In this document: positions 33,530 through 45,300 of the stretch, piece by piece
Layout of the letters: each line of letters begins with the position of its first letter
How positions within the stretch are numbered: the first letter of the stretch is position 1
DNA from: Saccharina japonica
Taxonomy: Eukaryota > Sar > Phaeophyceae > Laminariales > Laminariaceae
Direction of reading: 5' to 3'
DNA length: 64,000 nt
Assembly (NCBI GenBank): GCA_008828725.1
Contig: MEHQ01003861.1
Span: forward strand, 62,001 to 126,000
Notes under the pieces: generated by a model
What the model was told of the DNA's origin: nothing
The model's input: only the letters and a program-made list of their open reading frames with translations
Database searches by the model: none
Position numbers and translations under genes: made by a program

Positions 33530-33970
33530 AGTTAAATGTTTGGGCTTGTCATGGGCTGTTTGTGCGAGCCGGACTGAGCCAGGCCGATCTGAACATTGTG
33601 ACGGGCTGGCGCTGGCCTAGCCGATACGTTTGAAAACGCGATGGGCCGGACCGGGCTCAGAACAATAGAAAAAACACTCTTCTGGGTCGGGCTGCGGTCA
33701 ATCCTCTTCTAACTTGTTGGACTTGGCCCGGCCGTGGCCCATCCTTTGAAACAATGTTTGGCTGGGCCGGGCCGGACCGATGCCCATTATCTAAAACTGA
33801 ACTAGCTATCTAAAACTGAGATAGCCGGGCCAGGCCGCGTCCCATCCTTTTGAAATGTGATGGGGAAGGGAGGGCCGAGCACCTTCGTTTGGAAATGTGA
33901 CGCGCCTGGCTGATCCGCGATGCACCAAGTAAAGCTTTGATGGGTCGGGCCGAACCGTGGCTCAATATCT
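33530..33970. repeat. Degenerate gggccgg-type minisatellite, possible hAT subterminal arm
   Basis: Words such as gggccgggcc, gggctgg, gggccgga and ggcccggcc recur every 20-60 bp, with interspersed tttgaaaa/cctttgaaa words. Similar GGGCCGGGCC arrays occur beneath the ends of plant hAT elements. The matching inverted ends were not found here, so the assignment is inference. Confidence 0.45.
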
Positions 33971-34616
33971 CTAACAATGGTGGGTCTTTCCATCTGCGTC
34001 GGCCTTTGACAACCCCTTAAACATGTTCGGTATACGAAGGCATCATCACCGTGTGATACGTATAACGTATCTCGTCGAATGAAGGTGGCGGTGAATTCAC
34101 CTAATTGTAATAATGGGGGTCGTGAGGAGATGAGACTTATGTGCACAGAGCTGGAATGGAAAAGGGACGCAGAGATAAATAAAGTGAAAAAACAAAACAT
34201 AGTAATAGGCCTCGCGCGAGCTTTGACGAGCAGAGCTACCCGTGTCTCGACACGCGGCCAAATCATTGACAAAAATGCTTCTCCACGAAGCATTAGGGAA
34301 ACCCCCTCCAGCTTACACCCAGGCATCGATTTCCAGCAACGTCTTCACGCTGCAACGCGGAGGCGCGAATTTGAGCTCGGAAACAAAACTCACCCTTTTC
34401 CATATTATTTGGCCTGAAGACTGACATGTGCTGTAAAACCCAGCCCGATCCTTTGTGAATCGGCTTCTCAGCCTGCCACCAGATAATCAATTTTGTCGTT
34501 TTACCTGCTACTATATACCAACCTGGAACTTTGGCGCAACACTTCATGGCACGACGGAACTACTGTGGCACCTTTAATATCATAGGACTACACGTTTTTA
34601 ATCTGCGGCTACTGTA

Positions 34617-35108
34617 GTGCTTCACAACTACTACACGGCTGAAATCTTCGCCACCATCGTTGATTGCATAAGGCATCATCAGCTCTTCTCCTATTCAGCT
34701 TCTTCAGTCTATTCGTCTAGCTTCTATATTGAATTCGAATTACTGCTACGGTGTACGGGCAATACTGCAGCATCAATATCTCGAGAAGGTATAAGCACCC
34801 ACGACCACTACGTTAACAGCACGTCAACAGCAACTACGGCTACTCATCTTGAAGCAGCACTCCTGGAGGCATCGGTGGTATACCCAACCTCAGCAATCGA
34901 TTCAAGTTCTTCTTTTGCAGCTAGCATTTCAGAATCGGAGGTGACACCATCACCGCCTACGCTCTCACCACAAGCAAGCTCGCCCACACCTTCGCCAACG
35001 TCTTTACCAAGAACATGGTTCCCAGAATTTCCAGCACATTGCGAACCAGCTACGTATTTGGCGACCCCCTTGCCAAAGGGTGAACAACGCGTTTTCTGCA
35101 CTTGCTGA
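34617..35108 (+). CDS. Doubtful Ser/Thr/Pro-rich frame; possible Copia-type fossil fragment within
   Basis: An open frame of about 163 codons has a TTG in place of ATG at its start and a long S/T/P-rich second half, which could be a cell-wall linker or a biased non-coding stretch. In another frame near 34980-35075 a short phrase around V-F-T-K resembles the end of the RNase H part of Copia-type Pol. If real, that is a small old fossil. Neither reading is firm. Confidence 0.18.
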   Translation: MLHNYYTAEIFATIVDCIRHHQLFSYSASSVYSSSFYIEFELLLRCTGNTAASISREGISTHDHYVNSTSTATTATHLEAALLEASVVYPTSAIDSSSSFAASISESEVTPSPPTLSPQASSPTPSPTSLPRTWFPEFPAHCEPATYLATPLPKGEQRVFCTC

Positions 35109-35109
35109 T

Positions 35110-36221
35110 AGGCGCCCAAGAGGGAGTTCGACGTTGTTATGTTGTATACATGTCTACGGGAGTAACTGTTTTAATGTTCAGCAACTTCGACACGCAACAA
35201 CACCAACCGGCACTTGTACTCTACGAGTAACGGCCAAGAACAGTAATACGGACTGTCTGCGGAGACAGGTCTTTACATCATATTCAGATCTACGTCGTCA
35301 ACACCAACATAATTTCACAGCCATCCCCATCTACTCGTAATTTTTTGTCTGATCTTCTTCTATTGCTGTACGTACAAGTTCTACACAATAGGATAGCCAA
35401 GATCATAATCTGAAGCACAACTTATTTTACAAGTAAATGTTCAGTATATCTACACAACACCAACACAAAAAAACGAAGATGGACATCGTCCCGACCAGAA
35501 ACCACAACGTACCACAGCTGTAGTGTACTGTTGTGGGTTTGCTTTCTCTGTGTCTTCTATAGTTTTCTTCTCGTGGGGGGCGTATATTGTTGTACTTTTT
35601 CTTTCGAGGGCTTTGGTGGAAATTTCACCAAAAGTCAGTTCTTGGCAAGATCATACAAAACATGGATGCACATCTTCCTGTGTTCCAATTTGTTTATTTG
35701 GTGTACACAGATTTTGGTTGAGTATGCAACGTGCATACACGCTCGCATTGCTAAATGTACTACGCGTACACACATTTCAGTGTAGCGCTGGACATATATA
35801 CAAATATCCATTGAGGGGGCGTAGCACAGGTACTGTTCAGCGGATAATTTATTACGCTTTGTTCGCAAGGGTATAGCTCGCTGGTCGACATCACAGCACC
35901 ACGATTATTTGTTGTGATACGATTGCGTCCACTTTAGAAATTTCCCGTACTATCTGTACTCGTAAACATCAATCTAGTACGTACGTACGTACATACATGT
36001 ACAAAACTGAAAAGTAAGTATTTCGCTGTACTGCACAAACGTGCTGAGTTTTCAACTTCATCGATTTCATGTTGCTTTAGGTATCAGTTCAGGGGGGCGT
36101 TGAACACCGCGCAGATGGGGTGACGCTTCTTGTCTACAGTATACATCGCGGGTATGCACACCCCTTTGATTTTCGTCTTCGACTTTTCCACGGATCTACA
36201 TTATTTGAATTTTTCGTGGCA
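35110..36221. other. Intergenic stretch, no supported gene
   Basis: It contains short frames only and an acgt-type run near 35975-36000. No repeat family seen elsewhere in this window is recognisable. Confidence 0.4.
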
Positions 36222-36565
36222 CGTGTCTCGACACGTGTCGCGACACGTGCCGCGGCATGTCGCGACATGCCGCGGCGTGTCGCGACAAGCCGCGGCACTT
36301 AGGGTCAGGGTTAGGGTTAGGGTTAAGGTTATCGACACTCGCGGCGACACTCGCCGCAACACTCGCCGCGACACGTCGTGGGGTGTCGCGGCATGCCGCG
36401 ACATGCCGCGGCGTGTCGGCAGGTAGTATCAGGGTTAGGGTTAGGGTTAGGGTTAGGGTTAGGGTTAGCGACACTCGCCGCCACACTCGCCGCGACACGT
36501 CTTGGGGTGTCGCGGCATGCCGCGACATGCCGCGGCGTGTCGCGACACGTGTCGCCACACCTGCC
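36222..36565. repeat. Palindrome array interleaved with TTAGGG tracts
   Basis: Dense dyads of the type gcgacatgccgcggc and gtgtcgcgacac fill the block, each able to fold on itself. Two telomere-motif tracts lie between them: about three TTAGGG units near 36305-36330 and six near 36430-36468. The arrangement tract, then cgacactcgccgc runs, then ggcatgccgcgacatgccgc occurs twice, so the block is an imperfect tandem duplication of about 140 bp. There is no gene. The sequence should extrude cruciforms readily. Confidence 0.8.
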
Positions 36566-38589
36566 ACGATAAAGACAAATAATGTACATCCCTCGACTTT
36601 TCCTATACCAGGTAATTCTCTCTAGGATTGAGATGAGTGCGTACGCAAGTCGATACTGGACACTGAACACGTATCCCAGTTTGATCAAATGTCTTTTCAA
36701 CTATCCAAGATTGATTGCTGTACAGTTTAGTGTTTGTACGTATATATTAGGGGAATGGTACTTTGGCCTGGGTACTGCATATGTCGTGCACTTTGTGTTT
36801 AGTATTTTCAACATTGCCGCTGCGATCAAGCACGACTGAACATGCTGTGCCATTCCTTCCTTCTTCCCTTACAAATTGTTGATTATCTTATTTATACACA
36901 CCGTAAGCTACACACTCTACTGACTTTTAACACGGGGGCGTGTTAGTACGGGGATTTCGAGATACATACTCGTACGTATCTAGTAACATGTACAGTCAAC
37001 ACGCACTGATATTACCCGAGTTTATGAATATCCTAGTTTAGATATTCGGATAAATACAATATATGGATAGATTACGAGTTTGTCTTACTCGTAGCACGCT
37101 CTATTGTATTTCCAGATCGATACCACCAGGAGCAATGCTGAGACAATGCTGATAATGTAGCTATAAATTAATTATAACGCTGTAGGGAACGTATCATGGA
37201 AAGTTGCGGGCTACCGTAACGTGTAACTTTCCGTACCATGGACATTGTACCAAGATTATCAGGTTCAGGCACCCCCCACCTCGATCACTCTACCCTTCTC
37301 CTGTCACCCGTTCTTCTTCCACTTTTACCACGACCTCTCCAATCAATAACATTTCCACTATATCCACATAACCTCCTTTTCAAACTAAAACTTTTCTTCT
37401 TCACAAGCGATCTTGACACATACCTCGGTGCCACCTTTGCCATGGCTTCACAGAGACAGAGCTTAGACAAATCATCAATACTTCGAGTATAACCTTATTG
37501 TATCTACTCACAGCGCGAAAGGATGCTCGATCGGCAGAAGCGTAGCACCGTGAACAGCACATGTACCCCTCACGCAGCGTAACACTGCTGTTATGCTGCC
37601 AGCACGTTGTAGTGCCGTATCAACAAACCCGTCCACCCGTGATACAATAGGTGTACGTGTAGGACGTCTTGGAAATGACTCTTCCCAACGACGGGGCCGC
37701 TCAGGCTATATTTGTGAAGCAGTCGGATCCGCCGATCGCAAGGGCGGTTTCCTGTTATAGCCACGATCGGTTTTATCGTCATACGTTTGAAAAACGTGCT
37801 TTTTCGATGGCTCCGATTTCGAGCAAAGCAATCTGATCAACGCATTTTGCCGAAACCCTCGAGTTTTTCGACGGGATTCGTGCATTGGATTTCTTTATCG
37901 GAAATGTTTTTGACGACAATGACACAACCTCACCACCCCTGTAAAAACACGGGCTCCCCCCACACAGCAATAGTGTACATATTTACATATTTATAGGACA
38001 CTGGGTTGACCGTCCCCTACCGCTGCAGCTGATGTTCCTGCTGCCGCAGCTGCGTCTAGCATCGGTGGCATGTTACGATAAAGGAACACCATGTTTTTTT
38101 TTCCGAGCTCCTCACTTGAAGAGCCTCCATACCTCACCGGAAGAGGGCTTTTGAAGGAAAATTGAAGTGACGCCCGATGAAAAATCTCACGACCCAAGTA
38201 TATTTGGAAACATATTTTCAACACAAGAGTGAAAAAAAAAGACCGACGATTGTGGATTAAGGATCTCTACCGATCAGAAAACATTTCAGCCGGAATTTGT
38301 TTCCCTCAATTGTAGCACGCGGCGTCGCAGGACCTCCAAGAACGCGCGAGCAGAACATGAAACACTTTTCAAGTCTCGTATCAACCGTCCCCAGGAAGAG
38401 CACACCACAACTAAACAATCGATCCGATTAACGAGACAAGAAAATGCAGACAGACATACCTCTTCAAGACGTAGAGCTGATAAGAAGCCGAGCTTGTCGT
38501 TCCTCTCAGTCCGAGGACATAATGAATTGGCTTTACCTAAAAAATGCTCGAAATTGCTAAATACCAAACAGCAATATAATTTAAGAGTA
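36566..38589. other. Intergenic stretch, no supported gene
   Basis: AT-rich with only short frames. The minus-strand frame at 38286-38567 and the plus-strand frame at 37238-37492 show no motif. Nothing else is recognised. Confidence 0.4.
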
Positions 38590-38592
38590 TAA

Positions 38593-38801
38593 GGGCCCGT
38601 TTTAACGAAGAAGAAAAAAAATCAATTTTGATTCTTTTTTATTCAAATCCGCTTTTCATTGGTCAACACACGCACCAGCACCAAAGATTAGGATCTTGGG
38701 GCATAAAAATTGGTGCTGGTGCGTGTGTTGACCAATGAAAAGCGAATTTTTATTTTTATTTTTCCAAATTGAATATATTTTATACTCGTTAATACGGGCC
38801 C
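38593..38801. mobile_element. PIF/Harbinger-type MITE with internal perfect hairpin
   Basis: TAA lies directly outside each end (38590-38592 and 38802-38804). The inverted ends are gggcccgttttaacga and gggcccgtattaacga. A 3-bp TWA target duplication with GG-starting inverted repeats is the mark of PIF/Harbinger (Tourist-like) MITEs. Inside, 38651-38684 and 38710-38743 are perfect 34-bp inverted repeats around a 25-base loop. The perfect arms imply recent origin or conversion. The 209-bp element is non-coding and depends on a partner transposase. Confidence 0.85.
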
Positions 38802-38804
38802 TAA

Positions 38805-40424
38805 CCATTTAATCGGCTTGCACTTTTTATTTCTTGAAAAAGTCGTTGGTGACTCACCACAGCTGTTGCACAGTAGGTCGCCTCGTGAGGAATATCTTAA
38901 TGCTATCTTGCCATCCTTGATAGCATGTATGTAATCGTCTACAGTGGATATGAGACCAACTCAAACAGGCGGGGAGGAGTCGAGTATGCTCATAGTTGAA
39001 GGTGTTTTAAAAGTCGGTTCCCAGATGGGTGGAGCACGGTGGTCGATCTTGCAGCCGCATGAACATGTTGGTTCGGAAAAAGGCGAGACAGCAGTGTGTG
39101 TCGGCGCCGGCCCTACGAAGATATGCAATCACCAAGCGGATAGTTTTGAAAACTTCATCTCCGCATACGGAACGGAATTCCGTGAACTCGGCAACCGTAT
39201 GACGCCGGAGTCATCTCCGCGGTGCTGTGTGCATTGCTTGGTTGATACAAGCAGCGCTCTTGTTCGGCTGTCCTAAACCTTTTGATTTTCTTTATAGTGC
39301 ATTGGTAGCTACCGCCCGGCAGGGGGAAAGGTGGTCTGATACACACACGGGATACCGTACATCCCTTCAAGAGTAAATTAAACAAAACATGCACCTTGGA
39401 CACTTGCTCTCTAGCGCCGCCAATAAGCTTCTCACCATTCCACAAGTGCTACGTTAAGGCGGCTACCCCCGTTTTCACTTCGGCGCTGTACCTCCCCCAA
39501 CGTTAAACCTAGGATTTTCGCTTTGTCACAGTGACATACAAATGATTCCCGATGGCGGCACACATTGTGATACGAAAACAATGCGTTAACGCGCAAGACT
39601 GCAAAAAACGTTTTTTTAGCAAGTCATCTGAGTGACTGCGACCGGCTGAGACAAATGTTTTGTTTCCTAACATGCACCCCCCTTATATCACCAGGTATTG
39701 CTGAACACCTTCTTCACAGGTGGCTCATGAAAAGGCGCGAAACCCATATATAGCCGATGGACACCGAGTTCGGGGTTTTCGGGGTTCATATATAATGTTG
39801 GCCCTCAAACCTTCGTTACATATTACATGTACCACGGGGACACAATGGTTTGACAGCTGTGCACACACAAGGGTGGTTGCTGCACCCGACGCCCGCGACA
39901 GTATTGCCGAAATAAAATAGTGCCTACACTGAAGCCACCTCCCGAGGTGCTGGCCGGCAGGTATCATTAGGGGGGACATGCAAACGTATATGAAGGGTTG
40001 ATGATAGTAGGCGCCAGTGCACCTATCCAGCCGCTGTCTGTATCCCCCTTGGAATACCAATCACACAAGCTGCGTAATTGAGCAGAGACAGCATGACTCC
40101 CCGCTATCAAATACGAAATCCAGCCCTACACTTCGTGTTGCATGATTTGTACGGGTAAATCCACATAGCGCGAATATACTCGCAAAACATCGAAACTCTT
40201 GTTTGCATCACCTGTTGGGCTCAAACTCGCGGTGCGTGGAATACCGGTATTTCAATGCCCACTGTCGAGTTCCCTTCTTTGACAGTCAACCAATTTACTG
40301 CAAACAAATGGCAAATAAAACACCGGGATACCACGAAAACGCAGTTTATCTCTGACCAGATAAGGCGTAGTTTGTCCCCATATTCCCCCCAGCCGATGAA
40401 TTGAAGGTTACCATTCGTCCTTGT
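38805..40424. other. Intergenic stretch downstream of the hydrolase exon
   Basis: Short frames only, such as plus 38944-39276 without a motif. No paired repeat ends were found. It follows the 3' end of the minus-strand gene that stops at 40425. Confidence 0.4.
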
Positions 40425-40905
40425 TCAGGCACGCTTGTCTTCTTCATAAACCGCCCATACAATCTTGAATAGCAAAACTGCTATCTGGTCCGGCGGCCCC
40501 GGCAAGCAGTAGTGCGGATCGGGTTCGCCCTCGACAGCACCTTTCGTCCACGCTTCCATGCCTTTCACCATTGAATATATGTCCACGTATCTCGCACCAG
40601 ACGCGGAGAAGCGAGTTGTTTCGTCCTCACTCCACTCTGAGATGCGACCGCCACCGTCGTATGTGGTTAGCCAAAAGAAGGGAGTTCCAGCATCTTGTGC
40701 TGCGATGGCCGCCTTTATCGCGTCCTCGGCTGTCATCGGTACCTCGTTTCCTTGGTTCACAAACACGGCGTCGTAAGAGGACAGCTCCTCCATCCCGTGG
40801 GCTCTTCTTGCTTTAGTAAGAGATTTCTTGCTGTCGGAATTTGAACACTTGAAGTACATGGAAGCCCCGTTTTCGAAAAAGTACTCGCTTCTGCCGTCCT
40901 GACAC
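40425..40905 (-). CDS. Terminal exon of an SGNH / PC-esterase-type hydrolase
   Basis: The exon is taken from a pyrimidine-rich tract ending ctgcttcag (just above 40905) to the stop at 40425, about 159 codons. A second AG four codons in would also serve. It starts C-Q-D-G-R-S-E-Y-F-F-E-N-G and has D-A-V-F-V-N-Q-G-N-E-V-P (the region that carries the GxN-like block), F-F-W-L-T-T-Y, Y-V-D-I-Y, and near the end D-P-H-Y-C-L-P-G-P-P-D. That last block matches the conserved D-x-H-x-C-x-P-G-x-P pattern of GDSL/SGNH-like acyl-esterases (PC-esterase family), where Asp and His complete the catalytic triad. Such enzymes act on acyl groups of polysaccharides in the secretory pathway. The substrate here is unknown. 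The catalytic Ser block must lie in an upstream exon. The GNSH-bearing exon at 49.4 kb is a candidate. Confidence 0.7.
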
Positions 40906-41100
40906 CTGAAGCAGGGGAGGGGAGCAAAAAAGGGGGGGGGGGGTCCGGTGTACTCATTTTGTGCACGGCCGTAGTCAGCGGTTGTGCTCGTGAGTTATAT
41001 CGATATCGGAGTCGAGTCGGACATGCAATTCGAAACAAACACTGAAGAGTCGGCAGAGTACAATGTTGATATTTGATGCTTCGAAACGCCTGGTTTAGCA

Positions 41101-41448
41101 TCATCGTATACAGGACGTGGCATTCAAATCAGGTTTGGTTGTGGAATCTCGTCTTTCAGACATTATTTTTCGCGTAGAAATGTCACCCCTCTCGTAACAC
41201 GGGTCGAGAAACTCTGAACAACCAAACAAGAAACAACATCTTTTAGTTGGAGGTTGAGTTGAGGGCCTTCCGTTACCGTTTTTTTTCAAACAGGCAACGT
41301 AGCAGGGTTGGCCGACAATCGATGCCACCCCCTGGCTGTCGATGAAGGTACTGCGCATCTTGTTGGGTAAATGGATTACTAGGTTACGTATTGGGTAGAG
41401 GTACAAAGGTGACTCTCTGAACAACGGCCACGTACGTGAAAGGAACAT
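41101..41448 (-). CDS. Candidate internal exon upstream of the hydrolase exon
   Basis: An open minus-strand stretch of up to 115 codons has protein-like composition, including N-L-V-I-H-L-P-N-K-M, C-Y-V-A-C and F-L-D-P-C-Y-E-R-G-D. Its four to six cysteines and position just upstream of the terminal hydrolase exon make it a possible middle exon. No paired splice sites with matching phase are clear, and I do not recognise the sequence. Confidence 0.2.
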   Translation of the reverse strand: MFLSRTWPLFRESPLYLYPIRNLVIHLPNKMRSTFIDSQGVASIVGQPCYVACLKKNGNGRPSTQPPTKRCCFLFGCSEFLDPCYERGDISTRKIMSERRDSTTKPDLNATSCIR

Positions 41449-41449
41449 G

Positions 41450-42276
41450 CCTGCGTTGGCTACCGAAAAGCGTATATGCCTATAAACGTAGATATATCAA
41501 GTACCAAATGGCTCAAGCTCAAAACGGCCCTTGTTGTTTTCTGCAACGAACGTCGCTTGCATTTTCCTATCGAATGTTGCCCAATTTGTTTGCATCTGAA
41601 CCGCCATCAACAGTGACGCATATCCTGAGGCTGGCGAAAGCGACAAGCATGTGTATAGTTCAACTGCAGATTCTACAGAGGTCCGCGACCACCGGGCGGG
41701 TCGCTAAGAAAAACAACACATAATGTCGCACAAAAAGTTTGTGACATCCGTTTTGCAATGAGCTGGCTACGGTAACTCGAACCCACGCCTTTTAACGGTT
41801 AGCGCAACAAGTCCCAAGACTTGACTTTATAGGACCGACATCATGTCCGGTACATCCCCCGAAAGTTGATCTTGCAGATTGATCAATCCATGAGAAAGAC
41901 ACAACGCAAATCACACACGTTTAACGCACATACACAAAATTATCTCCCCGAGTTTATGGTATATATATATTACAAAGTTTTCCACAGGTGCTGTGTGCCC
42001 CGGTCGACTCGTTAACGAAGAGTATACTCTGTCCGTTTTTCTTCGTCGCGGGTTGAGCATGTATAAAACAGCTTAAAATTGAGAAAGTTGAAGTAGAAGA
42101 CTGTCTTGACGGCCTGGAATTTGGGGGAACGGAAATAAACTAAACCAGAAAAATGTGGTAGAGGCGCTATTTGTTATACTGTAGTATAGCAAGATTCCTT
42201 GCAGTGAGTTCAGAGCAGCAGCACAGCTACACGTATCTACTGGGCAGGCCCATGCACCGGAGCCGGTACAGCCTTT
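41450..42276. other. Stretch without a supported gene
   Basis: If the hydrolase gene is one long unit, this is intronic. It holds short frames and a ggttagcgc-containing patch at about 41795 that resembles part of a tRNA D-arm but has no matching T-arm. Confidence 0.35.
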
Positions 42277-42325
42277 GCAACAGCAGCAGCAGCAGAAGCA
42301 GCCGCAGCAGCAGCAGCCGCAGTAA
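42277..42325. repeat. CAG-type microsatellite
   Basis: A run of cagcagcagcagcag with agaagcagccg interruptions. The minus strand reads C-C-C-C... in one frame and is not considered coding. CAG/CTG runs also occur inside element E and at 58.8 and 62.6 kb. Confidence 0.85.
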
Positions 42326-42329
42326 CGGT

Positions 42330-45300
42330 AGAGAAGGTCGACGGCCAAAACCTAGAAGAACATTATGAATAACGTGGCGACATCGATTGCAATCGGTAGA
42401 ACAGCATGACCATTATGGGGGGAGTTTGTGCGGATTGCAATCATGGAAGGGTACAAACGACCATATATATATATATATGAACATATCCACAGATATATCT
42501 ATACTAGGTGGGTACGACATCCGACCATGGACAGTGTGTGTGTCACTCACAAAAGTTGGAATGAAAACAACAGTACGTATCAGAGGAGCGCCTCAACGAG
42601 CGGTAGGGGCGAGGATTCACGAGTAAGGTGCGTGTTAACGGACCAATAATGCATACGGAGAACCGCCGCGCGGTCTCGAGTTCTCGAACGGGAAGATAGG
42701 ACAAACTGACCGTACCATGAAGGCATCCACCACCCCAGGAGAGACGATCATAGAAAGGCAGTGTACGCCACTCAGGGGCGGTCTTGCCCGAGAGCTTGTT
42801 TTATCAAATTGTCCAACATTTGTCTCCAAAAAAAACATGAAAACGTTTTTTTTTTAGTTTTTATAGAATCGATGGAAAAATATCAGGACAGTTATATTTT
42901 CAAAACATGGAAAACAAATTCTTTGGAAAATCCGGAAACAATCGAAATTGCTCGAAACAGTACACGTTGAAAATATGAAAATATCGGACCAAGAACACTT
43001 CGATAACATTGGCCCTCAAGAGGGTGTGGACGGCGCACGGTACAATAGAGAAGCACCATGCTTGCTAGTGAGGCTCCGCGCATGAGGGTCTCGATACTAG
43101 CAGTTGGTATTACAACTGATCCCTCTTGTTATAAAAATGCTGCAGCAAAAAACAAGAAAGTCGGACAAGTCTCGTGTTTAAGCAGTCCGCTCGTTCAGAA
43201 GCCGTTTAAGCAAAAAAATGATTTTTTGTTCAGACGCGGGCTACGGTAGAGGTATCCTTTATAGTTTGCTAAAAATATTTGTGGATGATGGAGCTCCTTA
43301 ACCCGAGATCGTCGGACTTTTTTTCATTTTGGTGTTCCAATATTTTTTTCATTGTATACTTGAGCCATTATAGTGTTCATTCGGTGGCGCTTTTTATTTT
43401 CCTCCAAACACTCTTTTTTAGCGTGGGGTATAGAGATCCTCAAGGGACTGACCACCCTCAGAAACAATGTGGTGCACCTGCATGCAGGCTATCGTAGCAT
43501 ATTTTTCTATATTAACACGCATTCGGGTTGTATGAGGCAGTAGCCCTCGGGGGACATGGGTGCAACATGGTAGTTCATATTTGTGTCTATTTCGTTTATC
43601 GCTAGATATACAGGTAATTATAAATAAAAAACGACACTCGCTTGTAATGCTACTGCTGTTGCTCCACCTTATACTGCTGCTGCTCTGCTTTTAGTGTTAG
43701 TTAGTACGATGTGTACTACGACTAATACTGCTACTGCTTCCGCTTGTACGCTACGGATGTCAATACTCCCTCTTCTATGCGAGGTGAAGCGGCTAATCCC
43801 AGCACTGGAAGAGTCGATAAGAGGCGGACCTATAAGAGGCTTCAACCGAGGGTTAATATCATATATAGGGGAGGTGGCCAGGCATGGGCAGGAGGGGCGG
43901 AAAAAAAAAGTCAAAGCTTACCGGTATACCGGGATAGACGGACGATCATGATCGATAGTAGATTGTGGTGTTGGATTCCCAGTAACGTGTCTAATAGCGA
44001 CCAGGAGGCGATGACTCTACTTGAGTGATGGCTATGGAACGGCAATGCCGGGAAACATGCGTTCGCCGGGAGGCACCAGAGACGAGTGGCCATACAAAGG
44101 AACGAGGTGTCGTAGACACGTTCAGGTGGCGTGTGCCAGTGTCGGGAATATTCGCCATGTAAGGCGCAGAACGAAGGGGGTATTGCACGGCCGTAGTCGT
44201 ATGGCCATAGTCCCTCTCACCCCTAACGTGCTGGGACGGAGCACGTTAGGGGGTATTCAACAACCAGGACGACATTGCTTTCATTATGCACGAAGCGTCG
44301 CGAGATGCTACGCGAGTCGCATTGAGGTTAAGTTGCATCGCACTGAAGCTGCAAGTGAGGCGGACTAGAATATTGACGTCATCCTCCAACGGGGCTGAAG
44401 TGACCAGTAACCCACTTAATGTATATATCAAAATTACCCACGAAAACAGATCGGTTCAGTATATGGTGTTAGGTAGAGAAGGAGTTGAGCAATGAGGTAT
44501 TCAAGAATGACTAAACTAAACATGTAAAGTTGGGAGGGGGTGAGTCATGCCAGACTGCGCTGACGGTTCGCGCAGCAAATGGAGGGGCTGACGAGCTTGC
44601 GATGCAGTATAATAGGGCAGAGAGGGGATGGCTGCGGGGTAGGGGTGGTACTTATGTCGTCCATGGTCGCAGTTGTGAGACCATAGACCCCCGCATCCCT
44701 GCAATACCGGGACGGAAGACGTTAGACGTCAGTGGTTCGTGCGTGATGCCGAAAATAGTACTCAACACCAAGCGGCTGAAGGAAGGGGGTGAATGCGATC
44801 GTGTGTTCCGAAATTATCCAGTGTAGGTGGAGGAGGGGCAAAGGATGCGCCAAACGGGCCACGGTTAGGTGCGTCTACGGTGCTGGAAACGGATTGAATG
44901 TGGGCGGCGAGGCCATGCACGGAGTTGGAGGGGGCGGTGTGTGAGTGGCGGGGCCGGGGACCGAGTAGTTCTATTACGGAGCGCACCTCACTCCACAGAG
45001 GGATACTGATAATTTGTGCGGCAACCTAACTGGACACTCAACGAGGCAGGAATGGCGCTTCAGCGTCGTAAGCACAGAGATGGACGCAAGCGCGCGTTGG
45101 GGCCGCCCACGGAAACGATAAGGAAAATGATGTTGCGCCGCGTAATAAACGGGATATAAACTGTGCAGCGAGGCCGCATACGCAACGATGTGGGTTTCGG
45201 ACGAGGAAAGGGTGTGCGGCAACAAGGCCGCCCACGGAGCGTTCCCAGCCGGGCACCGCAGGGCGGTGCACCGGTCTGGGGGGCAAGTGCGCGGTCGGGC

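Noticed and set aside
34980-35080. Copia-type fossil suggested by a V-F-T-K phrase
   Set aside because: Only a very short resemblance without terminal repeats or other domains, so it is kept as a remark under the doubtful frame there.
36300-36470. Chromosome end suggested by TTAGGG units
   Set aside because: The tracts are only three to six units long, interstitial, and flanked by ordinary DNA on both sides, so this is not a telomere.
41765-41835. tRNA gene suggested by ggttagcgc and, on the other strand, gggttcgag
   Set aside because: The two tRNA-like words lie on opposite strands, and no acceptor stem or second box is in place.
44220-44252. Transcription terminator hairpin
   Set aside because: A hairpin without a T-run or adjacent gene in a eukaryotic genome. 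A terminator reading is not supported.
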